Below, in pieces: positions 1-6,531 of a stretch of DNA of 45,776 bases (within the stretch, counting starts at the first letter, position 1; the number at the start of each line of letters is the position of its first letter). The stretch lies in the NCBI GenBank assembly GCA_038363005.1, contig JBBQBI010000031.1, positions 1 to 45,776 on the forward strand, read 5' to 3'. This DNA comes from JAKOWB01 sp038363005 (GTDB taxonomy: Bacteria; Pseudomonadota; Alphaproteobacteria; Kiloniellales; JACOMY01). Made by a program: the position numbers and the translations under genes. The notes beneath the pieces were generated by a model. It did not search any database. It was not told where the DNA came from and saw only the letters and a list, made by a program, of their open reading frames with translations.

Positions 1-338
1 GGCATGTGGTGCAGGACCGGCCAAAGCACGCCATTGGCATAGCCGGTGTAGAAGCCGGCGAAATCCTCCGGGTCGAGGTCCAGCGTCTTGAATTCGATCA
101 GGTCGCGCCGCGTGGTGTGGGTCGGCGTTGCGTAACCGGGGCTGAACTCGCCGCTCCAGCCGAACCAGACGCCACCGACGCGTGACAGGTGTTCGCGCAC
201 CGCGACAACCAGTCCACCCGACTGCGACTCCAGTGTCGCCGGGTCGGGGACGCGGTTGGAAACGATGACGATGCGTGGCGACGCCGGATCGGGCGCCGCC
301 TGACGTCCCATTTGTGAATCTGGCATTGGCTGTTCCAT
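1..338 (-). CDS. otsA: Trehalose-6-phosphate synthase (OtsA, GT20), N-terminal part; runs off the window
   Basis: Only the first 112 or so codons are present, because the gene continues past base 1. OtsA joins glucose from UDP-glucose to glucose-6-phosphate to give trehalose-6-phosphate, a precursor of a desiccation and osmotic protectant. The translated fragment has the family's opening strand IVIVSNRVPDP, a short GGL loop, then VWFGWSG, and ends with GYANGVLWPVLHHM. This is the classic GT20 pattern around the sugar-phosphate and UDP sites. The ATG at 338 gives MEQPMPDSQMG and is preceded by AAAGG; the 20-residue leader before the first strand is normal. It lies 115 bases downstream of the MscS gene on the same strand. 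I saw no EcfG-type promoter in that gap, so it may be cotranscribed with mscS, which has one. Trehalose synthesis is a common GSR output in Alphaproteobacteria. Confidence 0.85.
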   Translation of the reverse strand, partial: MEQPMPDSQMGRQAAPDPASPRIVIVSNRVPDPATLESQSGGLVVAVREHLSRVGGVWFGWSGEFSPGYATPTHTTRRDLIEFKTLDLDPEDFAGFYTGYANGVLWPVLHHM

Positions 339-453
339 ACCTTTCTGACTGCGCAGCGAGCTGGACCCGCGGGCTGCGCCCTTGACCTGGCCAGGCACCG
401 TGAGACCGGCGCCCGATGGTGTCCCTCCGTCTTGGTTCATGTCCGACGTCGCG

Positions 454-1587
454 TCATGCCGGTCCGGCCTTGGCACCCTGGTGAGTCCAACGAGCTAAGT
501 CGTTGCCGGTTGCGGTGGCGTTTGCGTCAGCGGTGATCACCGCGCGTTTCTTGGGCAGGGCTCCCGGATAGGTCTGCTGCAGCCAGTCGAGCATCTTCTC
601 GCGTATCTCGCAGCGCAGGTCCCAGGCGCGGGGCGAGTTGGTGGCGCTCATCAGCGCGCGCAGTTCCACGGTGTCTTGCTTGATGTCGGTGACCTGCAGG
701 TTGGCGACCTTGCCGTCCCACTTGTCGGCCTGTTTCAGCAGCACAGTCAGCTGCGTGCGGACGGCTTCCACCGGCACGCTGTAGTCGACATAGAAGAAGA
801 CCGAGCCGATCAGGCTGGCGCTCTCGCGCGTCCAGTTCTGGAAGGGATGCTCGATGAAATAGGACAGCGGCACGATCAGCCGGCGCAGATCCCAGATGCG
901 GATTACGACGTAGGTGCCGCGGATGTCCTCGATCCAGCCCCATTCGCCCTCGACGACCACCGCGTCATCCAGGCGGATTGGCTGTGTCAGCGCGATCTGC
1001 ACGCCGGCGATCAGGTTGGACAGCACCGGGCGGGCAGCGAAACCCAGCACGATGCCGGCGACGCCAGCCGAGGCGAACAGGCTGACGCCCAACTCGCGGA
1101 CGCTGGGGATGGTCATCACCGCGGTCGCCGCGGTCACCAGGGCCAGGGTAACGGTTGAGATGCGTCGCAGCAGGCGGATCTGGGTTAGGCGCTTGCGCGC
1201 CGCCAGATTGTCTTCCTCGTCGATCTTCAGGTCGCGGCTGGCAAGGTCAAAATAGGTGTTCATCGCCACCACCAGCGTCCAGCCCACCAGGACGATGAGG
1301 CCGGCGCCCATCGCGTTGGACACCCAGATCGCCAGCGCCGGCGCCGAATGCAGCGCCGGCGCGATCAGCCACGCGCCCAGCATGGCGAAGGCCAGCCGGA
1401 CTAGCCATTTGGTGCGGTCCAGCAGACGCTGGGCGAACTCTCGGTGCACCAGGCGCCGCAGCACCATCCGCAGCAGACCCTGCACGAGGAGACCGAGCGC
1501 AATGGCGATGGCCAGCTTGATCGACGCCTTGACCGGAAACTCAATACCCTCGAACAGCCCATAGAATCTTTGGAGAAACTCGTCCAT
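454..1587 (-). CDS. MscS-family mechanosensitive channel
   Basis: This is a small-conductance mechanosensitive channel of the inner membrane that releases solutes when the membrane is stretched by osmotic downshock. The 377-aa protein has hydrophobic segments at roughly 20-45, 65-85, 95-115 and 145-165. Next come the pore helix and beta-domain entry, seen as AGVAGIVLGFAARPVLSNLI followed by GVQIALTQPIRLDD, near 175-215. The motif WDLRRLIVPLSYFIEHPFQN marks the cytoplasmic cage. It is longer than E. coli MscS (286 aa) because of extra N-terminal helices. The ATG at 1587 is used; a TTG at 1596 in the same frame would add three residues. A perfect EcfG-type promoter at 1657-1633 sits about 45 bases upstream, so the channel is probably part of the general stress response. 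Confidence 0.92.
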   Translation of the reverse strand: MDEFLQRFYGLFEGIEFPVKASIKLAIAIALGLLVQGLLRMVLRRLVHREFAQRLLDRTKWLVRLAFAMLGAWLIAPALHSAPALAIWVSNAMGAGLIVLVGWTLVVAMNTYFDLASRDLKIDEEDNLAARKRLTQIRLLRRISTVTLALVTAATAVMTIPSVRELGVSLFASAGVAGIVLGFAARPVLSNLIAGVQIALTQPIRLDDAVVVEGEWGWIEDIRGTYVVIRIWDLRRLIVPLSYFIEHPFQNWTRESASLIGSVFFYVDYSVPVEAVRTQLTVLLKQADKWDGKVANLQVTDIKQDTVELRALMSATNSPRAWDLRCEIREKMLDWLQQTYPGALPKKRAVITADANATATGNDLARWTHQGAKAGPA

Positions 1588-1632
1588 TACGTCCAATCAA
1601 TCACTGGTACAGGCAAACCTCGACTCTGTCGC

Positions 1633-1657
1633 AACGCCACAATAGCGCAATGGTTCC
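1633..1657 (-). promoter_or_regulatory. EcfG-type promoter of the MscS gene
   Basis: On the minus strand the -35 element GGAAC (1657-1653) is followed by exactly 16 bases and then CGTT (1636-1633). This is a full match to the alphaproteobacterial EcfG consensus. The expected transcript start near 1627 gives a leader of about 40 bases before the MscS ATG. It lies in the 130-base gap after the kinase gene, so the channel has its own stress promoter. Confidence 0.75.
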
Positions 1658-1717
1658 GTAGGATTACCCATTGATCTGGACAGGATCTTTGCCTCAGGCC
1701 CGGTCTGCCGCAGGCGC

Positions 1718-3439
1718 TCAGTGAGCGCTTGCCACCGCGCTGCGCTCCGCCAGCGGGAAGGCCAGGCTGACCCGCGTACCACCGCCTGGCACGTTGGTCA
1801 CCTCAACCGTGCCGCCCAGCTGCTGGGCAAAGGCCGACATCAAGCGGCCGCCGGTGCCGCCGTTTCCGTTCTGGACCGCGCCGCCAATGCCGTTGTCCTC
1901 GATGCTCAGCAGCGCGCGACCCGCCGGATGCTCGAGCAGCCTGACGACCACGCGAATCGGCTGGTCCCCGCCAGGATTGGTTGGAAAGGCATGCTTGTAG
2001 ACGTTGGTCAGGGCCTCGACCAGGAACAGGGCCAGGGGCGTTGCCTGTTCGCTGGGTAGCTGCAGCGCTTGCACGTCAACCTGCAGGCTGACGTTGCCGT
2101 CCTCGTCCGTCATGCCGTCGTGCAGCTGATGCGCCAGGCTGGGCAGCAGATGGCGGGTGTCCACCAGCTCTATGTCCTCGACGTTGTGCAGGATGTTGTG
2201 CACCAGGGCCAGGGCGTTCACGCGCGCGCGCGCCTGCTCCAGCGCCGACCGTTCCGACGCGGTGCCCAGGCGGCTGGCCTGCAGCGTCAGGAGGCTCATG
2301 ACGATCTGCAGGTTGTTCTTCACCCGGTGGTGAATCTCGCGGATCGCCGCGGCCTTGTAGTCAAGTGCCTCGCGCAGCTTCCGGTCGCGTTCTCGTATGG
2401 CTTCGCCCATAGCGAAGAAAGACTCGCCAAGCTGTTGGAGTTCCTGGGGCGCCTGGCGCAGGTCGACGCGGGCGGCGTAGTGGCCGGCGGCGTAGACCTT
2501 GGCCACCCGCCGCAGCGTGTGGACCCAGCGTAGCACCAGGCTATGGCTGGACCCCCAGATGGCGAGGCAGGACAAGCCGATCATCGCCAGCGGCAGCACC
2601 AGGTAGATACCGAAATCCACATAGCGCCAGCCAAACAGTTCGGCCTTGCGCATGGCGAAGGCGACGAAGATGTCCTCGCGAACCAGCGGGGCGATGGCAT
2701 AGGTCCAGGTCTCGCCGTTCGGCCCCTTTGCGGCGGGCAGGTCTTCCTCTGTCTCGCCGGAGATGTCGGCGGTCAGAATGGCACGTGCTACCTCGTCATT
2801 CGTCGAGGCAATGATGCGGCGCGACTTGTCGAGCAGCGCGACGACACTGTCGTTCGGCAGGCGCTGGCTCTGCACCAGGTAGTCAAGCCAGGCCACGTCG
2901 ATCGCCACGGTCATCGCGCCGTCGAACTGGTTGGCCCTGTTGAACAGTGGCAAGGCCGCGATCACGACCCACTTCTGCGAAACAGTACCGAACAGTTTCT
3001 CCGTCAGGGAGAAGGTGGAGGGCGCGCTGCCGTCGGCGAAGTCGCGCCACCACTTGGACTGGGCGATTGACCATTCGTCCGGCGGCGGAATGGCGGCGCA
3101 GAGGATCTTCCCGCTGCGATCGACGCGCGCGATATTGGTGTAGTAGGGCAAATCTGAAATGGCCTCGGCCAGGACGCGGGTACAGTCCTCGCCGCCGTTC
3201 TGCACTTCGGTCTGCAGCGCCAGGGACCGCAGCAGATGCTCGGCGCCGGCAATTACGTTGCGTTCCTCGGTGGCGGTGGCCAGGGCGCTTTGCTGCAACT
3301 GGCGCTGCGCGTCGCGCTCATCGCGCGATAGTTTCATCAGGCCATGGGCAAGCCCCAGCGCCAGGGCCGGAAGCAGGGCCCAGATGACGGCGGTGATCAG
3401 CGAGGCGCGGAGCGAGCGGCGCTTCATGCCGCTCGTCAC
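1718..3439 (-). CDS. Membrane sensor histidine kinase, HisKA_2 type, of the general stress response locus
   Basis: This is a 573-aa sensor kinase that probably phosphorylates PhyR, encoded at the other end of the locus. A transmembrane helix at about 12-35 is followed by a roughly 230-residue extracytoplasmic Cache-like region and a second helix at about 275-296. Then come a HAMP-like linker and the HisKA_2 dimerisation helix with EIHHRVKNNLQIVMSLL; H371 is the likely phosphoacceptor. The ATPase domain has FLVEALTNVYKHAF (N box) and IEDNGIGG (G1 box). The C-terminus ends with GGTRVSLAFPL. HisKA_2 and HWE kinases are the usual partners of PhyR. The GTG start at 3439 forms a GTGA overlap with the ecfG stop; the ATG at 3427 is an alternative. 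It is the third gene of a coupled nepR-ecfG-kinase operon. The inducing signal is not predictable. Confidence 0.88.
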   Translation of the reverse strand: MTSGMKRRSLRASLITAVIWALLPALALGLAHGLMKLSRDERDAQRQLQQSALATATEERNVIAGAEHLLRSLALQTEVQNGGEDCTRVLAEAISDLPYYTNIARVDRSGKILCAAIPPPDEWSIAQSKWWRDFADGSAPSTFSLTEKLFGTVSQKWVVIAALPLFNRANQFDGAMTVAIDVAWLDYLVQSQRLPNDSVVALLDKSRRIIASTNDEVARAILTADISGETEEDLPAAKGPNGETWTYAIAPLVREDIFVAFAMRKAELFGWRYVDFGIYLVLPLAMIGLSCLAIWGSSHSLVLRWVHTLRRVAKVYAAGHYAARVDLRQAPQELQQLGESFFAMGEAIRERDRKLREALDYKAAAIREIHHRVKNNLQIVMSLLTLQASRLGTASERSALEQARARVNALALVHNILHNVEDIELVDTRHLLPSLAHQLHDGMTDEDGNVSLQVDVQALQLPSEQATPLALFLVEALTNVYKHAFPTNPGGDQPIRVVVRLLEHPAGRALLSIEDNGIGGAVQNGNGGTGGRLMSAFAQQLGGTVEVTNVPGGGTRVSLAFPLAERSAVASAH

Positions 3440-4074
3440 ACGCGTTCGCCGGCCTTGAGCGCGTTGCTGTCCGAGTCAGTGGTACCCATCGTGGCCTCCG
3501 TCTGGCCGGCGGCCTCCGTATCATGGCCCGCCGAGCCGCTGCGTTCTTCGCCCAGCAGGGCGGCCAGGGCGCGGCGCGCGCGCGCCACCCGGCTCTTGAT
3601 CGTACCGACCGCGCAACCGCACAGCGCCGCCGCCTCATGGTAGGCAAAGCCACCGGCGCCAACCAGGATCAGCGCTTCCCTCTGCTCTTCCGGCAGCTTG
3701 CGCAGCGCGGCCTGCACGTCACTCATCTCGACGGCGGCCTCCTGGTTCTGCGGCGACGGCAGGACTACGTCATCGACATTGGTGTCGGTGCGCCAGGTCG
3801 CCGCGCGCCGGCGCTCCGAAATATGCTGGTTGCGCAGGATGGTATAAAGCCAGGCCCGCAGGTTGGTGCCCGCCATGTAGGAGCGACGCGCCCGCCAGGC
3901 GTTCATCATGGCGGTCTGTGCCAGGTCGTCGGCTTCGGCGCGGTTACGGCACAGCGAGCGTGCGAAAGCGCGCATCGACGGCAGCAGGGCCACGAACTCG
4001 TCGCGAAAACTCTCCTCGTCCGCCCGCGCCTGTTCGGGCGAAGGCGGCTTTGCGTCGGCCTTGGCGCTGTTCAT
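3436..4074 (-). CDS. ecfG: EcfG-family sigma factor (general stress response)
   Basis: This 212-aa ECF sigma factor directs RNA polymerase to GGAAC-N16-CGTT promoters. Region 2 spans about 25-95, with AFARSLCRNRAEADDLAQTA and then WLYTILRNQHISERRRA. Region 4 spans about 118-178, with LRKLPEEQREALILVGAGGF and the recognition helix region GCAVGTIKSRVARARRAL. These are EcfG hallmarks. The last 35 residues are low complexity (Gly, Thr, Ser, Asp). The start codon overlaps the nepR stop (ATGA at 4074-4071) and the gene's own stop overlaps the kinase start, so the three genes are translationally coupled. NepR next door is the expected anti-sigma factor. The operon carries its own EcfG-like promoter, which implies positive autoregulation. 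Confidence 0.95.
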   Translation of the reverse strand: MNSAKADAKPPSPEQARADEESFRDEFVALLPSMRAFARSLCRNRAEADDLAQTAMMNAWRARRSYMAGTNLRAWLYTILRNQHISERRRAATWRTDTNVDDVVLPSPQNQEAAVEMSDVQAALRKLPEEQREALILVGAGGFAYHEAAALCGCAVGTIKSRVARARRALAALLGEERSGSAGHDTEAAGQTEATMGTTDSDSNALKAGERV

Positions 4075-4373
4075 TTGCGGTTTTTCTCGGCCCCGTTCTT
4101 GGGCTCGTCCTGCGGGCCGCCGCCCGTGTCTTGATCCTCGTCGATCTGCTTCAGCAGATCCTGAAAGGCATCAGGAAGCGGCTCGTTCACGACGTCGCTG
4201 AACAGCCGACGAAGCTCACGCCCGATAAGATCCTGTCTGCCTTTGCTGCGATTGGACTGCCGGAATGGCTTCCGTACGACAGCTGCAGATCGCGGCGAAT
4301 CCTGCGAATCCTTTGACATGTTCAAAGACTGCCAGTCCCCCCCTTCAGGAGTAAAGTCACGATCAGTCGGCAT
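4071..4373 (-). CDS. nepR: NepR anti-sigma factor
   Basis: NepR binds EcfG and holds it inactive until phosphorylated PhyR captures it. The 100-aa protein carries the defining two-helix core near residues 50-73: IGRELRRLFSDVVNEPLPD followed by AFQDLLKQID. The flanks are charged and probably disordered, as is normal for the family. The ATG at 4373 has AAGGA just upstream, and the 3' end overlaps ecfG by four bases. It is the first gene of the minus-strand operon and is transcribed divergently from phyR. The family assignment rests on this core and on gene order nepR-ecfG beside phyR, which is conserved in Alphaproteobacteria. Confidence 0.93.
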   Translation of the reverse strand: MPTDRDFTPEGGDWQSLNMSKDSQDSPRSAAVVRKPFRQSNRSKGRQDLIGRELRRLFSDVVNEPLPDAFQDLLKQIDEDQDTGGGPQDEPKNGAEKNRK

Positions 4374-4420
4374 CTCGCGTCCTTGACGGGGTTCTGATGT
4401 TGCGTATCCATTGCACTACA

Positions 4421-4446
4421 AATGCGCGACCCCCAAATAAGGTTCC
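4421..4446 (-). promoter_or_regulatory. EcfG-like promoter of the nepR-ecfG-kinase operon
   Basis: On the minus strand GGAAC (4446-4442) is followed by 17 bases and CATT (4424-4421), one mismatch from CGTT. The likely start lies about 40 bases before the nepR ATG. It is placed back to back with the phyR promoter: one base separates its -35 element from that of phyR, so one short DNA segment may serve both operons. Confidence 0.55.
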
Positions 4447-4447
4447 A

Positions 4448-4472
4448 GAAACTTTTTGGGGCTCGGTGCGTT
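4448..4472 (+). promoter_or_regulatory. EcfG-like promoter of phyR
   Basis: GAAAC (4448-4452), a 16-base spacer and CGTT (4469-4472) match the EcfG consensus with one mismatch in the -35 element. The expected start near 4479 leaves a leader of about 28 bases with GGAGG in front of the phyR ATG. EcfG control of phyR is well known in this group, so the weak -35 may tune the feedback. Confidence 0.5.
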
Positions 4473-4506
4473 ATGCATCCGTTCTGGCCCTTCGGAGGGA
4501 TAGCCC

Positions 4507-5301
4507 ATGACCAAAACTCAAGCTCTGGTACCGCACCTGCCGTTCCTGCGCCGCTACGCCCGGGCCCTGACCGGAAGCCAGCGCAGTGGCGACGCCTATG
4601 TGCGCGCCACGCTTGAAGCCGTCTTGGGCGGGCAGCTCGACCTGGACGGCAGCGCTTCGGTGCGGGTCGATCTCTATCGCCTGTTCCAGGCCATCTGGAC
4701 CAGCAGCAGCGGCATCGAACCCCGCGGGGTCGACGCGATCGATCAGGCTGCTTCGCCGGACGAACGGCTGCAGGCCCTGCCGCCGCTGAGTCGGGTCGCC
4801 CTACTGCTGACCGCGGTGGAGCGCTTTTCGATCAGCGAAGTCGGCGAGATTCTGGGCCTCGACGAGGCCGAGGTGGAACGTCTGTTGGATGAGGCGCAGC
4901 AGCAGATCGAACAGGCCCTGGCGACCCGGGTCCTCATCGTCGAGGACGAGGTGGTCATCGCGCTCGATCTCAAGGTCCTGGTGGAGCAGCTCGGCCACGA
5001 AGTGGTGGGCATTGCCGCGACGCGCAGCGAGGCTGTGGCACTGGCCGGCGAGCACAGCCCGGGCCTGATTCTGGCCGACGTGCAGCTGGCCGACGGCAGC
5101 TCGGGCATCGACGCCGTGCACGACATCCTGCCCTCAGCCAATGTCCCGGTGATCTTCATCACCGCCTTTCCGGAGCGCCTGCTGACCGGGGAGCGGGCGG
5201 AGCCTGCCTACCTGATCGCCAAGCCCTTCCTGCCGGAGACCGTGGTGGCGACGATCAGCCAAGCATTGTTCTTCCACAGCGAGCAGCACCAGGTCGCCTG
5301 A
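4507..5301 (+). CDS. phyR: PhyR response regulator (sigma-mimic anti-anti-sigma factor)
   Basis: PhyR is the central switch of the general stress response. Once phosphorylated, its sigma-like domain sequesters NepR and frees EcfG. The 264-aa protein has the N-terminal sigma-like domain at about 1-140 (LPFLRRYARALTGSQRSGDA at the start) and a C-terminal receiver at about 141-260. In the receiver are the acidic pair in VLIVEDE, the phosphoacceptor D191 in LILADVQLADG, T219 in FITAFPE and K239 in LIAKPF. The FITAFPERLLTGE stretch corresponds to the FATGUY-type receivers typical of GSR regulators. The ATG at 4507 has GGAGG 12 bases upstream. It is divergent from nepR-ecfG and convergent with the 94-aa gene, with a strong terminator between them. 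Confidence 0.95.
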   Translation: MTKTQALVPHLPFLRRYARALTGSQRSGDAYVRATLEAVLGGQLDLDGSASVRVDLYRLFQAIWTSSSGIEPRGVDAIDQAASPDERLQALPPLSRVALLLTAVERFSISEVGEILGLDEAEVERLLDEAQQQIEQALATRVLIVEDEVVIALDLKVLVEQLGHEVVGIAATRSEAVALAGEHSPGLILADVQLADGSSGIDAVHDILPSANVPVIFITAFPERLLTGERAEPAYLIAKPFLPETVVATISQALFFHSEQHQVA

Positions 5302-5328
5302 CGACCAAACCGATTGCGCGTGGCGTCG

Positions 5329-5357
5329 ACGCCCGGCCTATGACCAAGGCCGGGCGT
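5329..5357. terminator. Bidirectional terminator between phyR and the 94-aa gene
   Basis: A perfect 11-bp stem (ACGCCCGGCCT at 5329-5339, AGGCCGGGCGT at 5347-5357) with a 7-base loop lies between two convergent stop codons at 5301 and 5366. The T-tracts are poor on both sides, so termination efficiency is uncertain, but the position is what is expected for a shared convergent terminator. Confidence 0.6.
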
Positions 5358-5365
5358 TGGCCGTT

Positions 5366-5650
5366 CTAGTCGCCACCTTGCTTGCTCGCCGGGTGCGACG
5401 CCTTCGCCGAGGAGTGGTCGATGCCCAGCTCGGTGCGGCAGTTCTTCACGTCCTGCAGCAGCTTGCCGGTATCGCCCGGCAGACTGCTGGTCATCGCCTC
5501 GTCGGAGGCCACCTGCATGTCACGCAGGTCGTACTCCCACTGCTGCAGCAGCCGGTCCTTCTGCTGCGGCGAAAGCTCCGCCGTCATAATGGCGCGCGGC
5601 GTGCGGAAGGCCTTGGAAACATCCTGTAGCGCCCTATCGAAGTCGATCAT
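5366..5650 (-). CDS. Conserved small protein of unknown function, EcfG-controlled
   Basis: This 94-aa cytoplasmic protein resembles small alphaproteobacterial proteins with the pattern SPQQKDRLLQQWEYDLRDMQ followed by VASDEAM. I know no function for them. The N-terminus DFDRALQDVSKAFRTPRAIM is amphipathic. The second half is probably helical, and the C-terminus is a charged tail (SSAKASHPASKQGGD). AGGAG precedes the ATG at 5650 at good spacing. A perfect EcfG promoter lies at 5743-5719, so this is very likely a real stress-induced gene rather than a chance ORF. It is convergent with phyR and shares a terminator hairpin with it. Confidence 0.8.
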   Translation of the reverse strand: MIDFDRALQDVSKAFRTPRAIMTAELSPQQKDRLLQQWEYDLRDMQVASDEAMTSSLPGDTGKLLQDVKNCRTELGIDHSSAKASHPASKQGGD

Positions 5651-5718
5651 GCGACGCTCCTGTCATTAGTTCCCCCCGACCCCCGGCCCGTCGGGTCCGG
5701 CAGTCGCGGCTACAAGGC

Positions 5719-5743
5719 AACGGCGAGGTTAGGCCCCGGTTCC
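5719..5743 (-). promoter_or_regulatory. EcfG-type promoter of the 94-aa gene
   Basis: On the minus strand GGAAC (5743-5739), 16 bases and CGTT (5722-5719) match the consensus exactly. The leader to the ATG at 5650 is about 60 bases. It lies 39 bases downstream, in the minus-strand sense, of the terminator at 5819-5782. Confidence 0.75.
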
Positions 5744-5781
5744 GGTCTATCGCAGCGCCGCAATGCCGCGCCGCGGCTGAT

Positions 5782-5819
5782 GAAGAAAAGGCGACAGCCA
5801 CCCGGGTGTGGCCGCCGCC
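5782..5819 (-). terminator. Intrinsic terminator on the minus strand in a gene-free gap
   Basis: Read on the minus strand, a 12-bp stem (5819-5808 with 5801-5790, two G-U pairs) and a 6-base loop are followed by TTTTCTTC. On the plus strand the same two positions become A-C mismatches and the tail is poor, so the signal is directional. No annotated minus-strand gene ends here. It therefore suggests a separate leftward transcript starting near 5907. Confidence 0.6.
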
Positions 5820-5907
5820 TCTTCGGGAGTTCAGCTGCCGGCCGGGTGGGGCTCGTGCCTGCAGGGTGGAACTGGTTGCTGTGGGCGACCGGATCCGGAA
5901 CTCCAGA
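5782..5907 (-). ncRNA. Candidate EcfG-dependent small RNA, about 125 nt
   Basis: A perfect EcfG promoter on the minus strand (5937-5913) and a directional intrinsic terminator (5819-5782) bracket about 125 bases that have no start codon with a ribosome binding site. The implied transcript is rich in C-runs such as CCACCC and CCCCACCC in its unpaired middle part, which resemble anti-Shine-Dalgarno loops of some alphaproteobacterial sRNAs. This is inference from promoter plus terminator. The promoter could instead be the mirror image of the plus-strand promoter at the same place. Confidence 0.35.
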
Positions 5908-5910
5908 GAA

Positions 5911-5937
5911 GGAACGGCGCTCTCCCACGAAAGTTCC
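5911..5937. promoter_or_regulatory. Overlapping bidirectional EcfG-type promoter element
   Basis: The inverted pair GGAAC...GTTCC reads as a promoter both ways. Minus strand: GGAAC (5937-5933), 16 bases, CGTT (5916-5913), a perfect match. Plus strand: GGAAC (5911-5915), 16 bases, AGTT (5932-5935), one mismatch. A second plus-strand option is GGAAC (5897-5901), 16 bases, CGCT (5918-5921). The plus-strand promoter would serve the small membrane gene at 6001. The minus-strand one would serve the candidate small RNA. Confidence 0.55.
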
Positions 5938-6000
5938 AGGCAACCTTGGCGGCGGTGAATCGTTGCCTTGGAAGACCCCACAGAAACGACGGGAGACCGC

Positions 6001-6166
6001 ATGACCGAACCCCAGGACTCGGGCCGCAACAAAGCGGCTACCGACATCACCGTCCCGCAGGCACGACAAGGGACTACGCCCCACATCGTGCGCTACGTGC
6101 TTGGGTGTCGGACTGGTGCTCGCTGTCCTGGCGCTGGGGCTGACGTTGGCCCTGCAGGGCGGTTGA
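6001..6166 (+). pseudogene. Small single-helix membrane protein gene with an apparent one-base frameshift
   Basis: The ATG at 6001 has GGGAG upstream and opens MTEPQDSGRNKAATDITVPQ then ARQGTTPHIVRYVLG. This resembles the start of small alphaproteobacterial tail-anchored proteins. Read straight on, the frame then turns into a non-membrane, Arg- and Cys-containing sequence and ends at 6198, inside the csbD promoter. Skipping one G of the run at 6103-6105 instead gives VLGVGLVLAVLALGLTLALQ then GG and a stop at 6164-6166. That is a perfect membrane helix ending just before the csbD promoter at 6172. The intact gene was therefore probably 54 aa. The lesion may be a true mutation, a sequencing or assembly error, or less likely programmed frameshifting. 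The function is unknown; the EcfG-like promoter upstream suggests a stress gene. Confidence 0.6.
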
Positions 6167-6171
6167 TCGGT

Positions 6172-6196
6172 GGAACGCCACGCCGGCTCGCCCGTT
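6172..6196 (+). promoter_or_regulatory. EcfG-type promoter of the csbD-like gene
   Basis: GGAAC (6172-6176), 16 bases and CGTT (6193-6196) match the consensus exactly. The transcript should start near 6203, leaving a leader of about 35 bases with AAGGAG before the ATG at 6238. Confidence 0.75.
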
Positions 6197-6237
6197 GACT
6201 CAATTACTCGCTCATTCCCGAAATGAAGGAGATCGCA

Positions 6238-6438
6238 ATGAACTGGGACACCGTCAAAGGCAACTGGATGCAGGCCAAGGGTCGCGTGAAGGAGAAGTGG
6301 GGCAAGCTCACCGACGACGATCTGACCCGCATCGAAGGCAACCGTGACCAGCTGCTGGGCAAGATCCAGGAGCGCTATGGCATGGCGAAGGATGCGGCAG
6401 AGCGCGAAGTGAAGGCCTGGGAGTCCAGTGCCAACTAA
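6238..6438 (+). CDS. CsbD-family stress protein
   Basis: This is a 66-aa hydrophilic CsbD-like protein. Members are strongly induced by general stress sigma factors; their molecular role is unknown. The family signature is clear: MNWDTVKGNWMQAKGRVKEK then WGKLTDDDLTRIEGNRDQLL, and a C-terminal helix with RYGMAKDAAEREV. The ATG at 6238 is chosen because AAGGAG (6226-6231) lies right before it. The earlier in-frame ATG at 6223 would leave that ribosome binding site inside the gene. A perfect EcfG promoter lies upstream and a strong terminator follows at 6460, so it forms its own transcription unit. Confidence 0.93.
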   Translation: MNWDTVKGNWMQAKGRVKEKWGKLTDDDLTRIEGNRDQLLGKIQERYGMAKDAAEREVKAWESSAN

Positions 6439-6459
6439 CGCTTGGCGGCAAGACACGGC

Positions 6460-6496
6460 AACGGCGGCTTCCTTGCGGAAGCCGCCGTTCGCTTTT
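6460..6496 (+). terminator. Intrinsic terminator after the csbD-like gene
   Basis: A perfect 13-bp stem (AACGGCGGCTTCC at 6460-6472 and its complement at 6477-6489) with a TTGC loop is followed by CGCTTTT. It is a strong rho-independent terminator, 22 bases after the stop codon. Confidence 0.85.
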
Positions 6497-6531
6497 CCGC
6501 AGTAGGCGCCAGGCGCGACTGCGGAGACAGG

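Noticed and set aside
6223..6237. Upstream ATG of the csbD-like gene
   Set aside because: Using it would place the AAGGAG ribosome binding site inside the gene. The ATG at 6238 gives the normal family start.
5710..6456. 248-aa minus-strand ORF in the gene-poor gap and over csbD
   Set aside because: It reads antisense through csbD and through the promoters and terminator of the region; no ribosome binding site or family.
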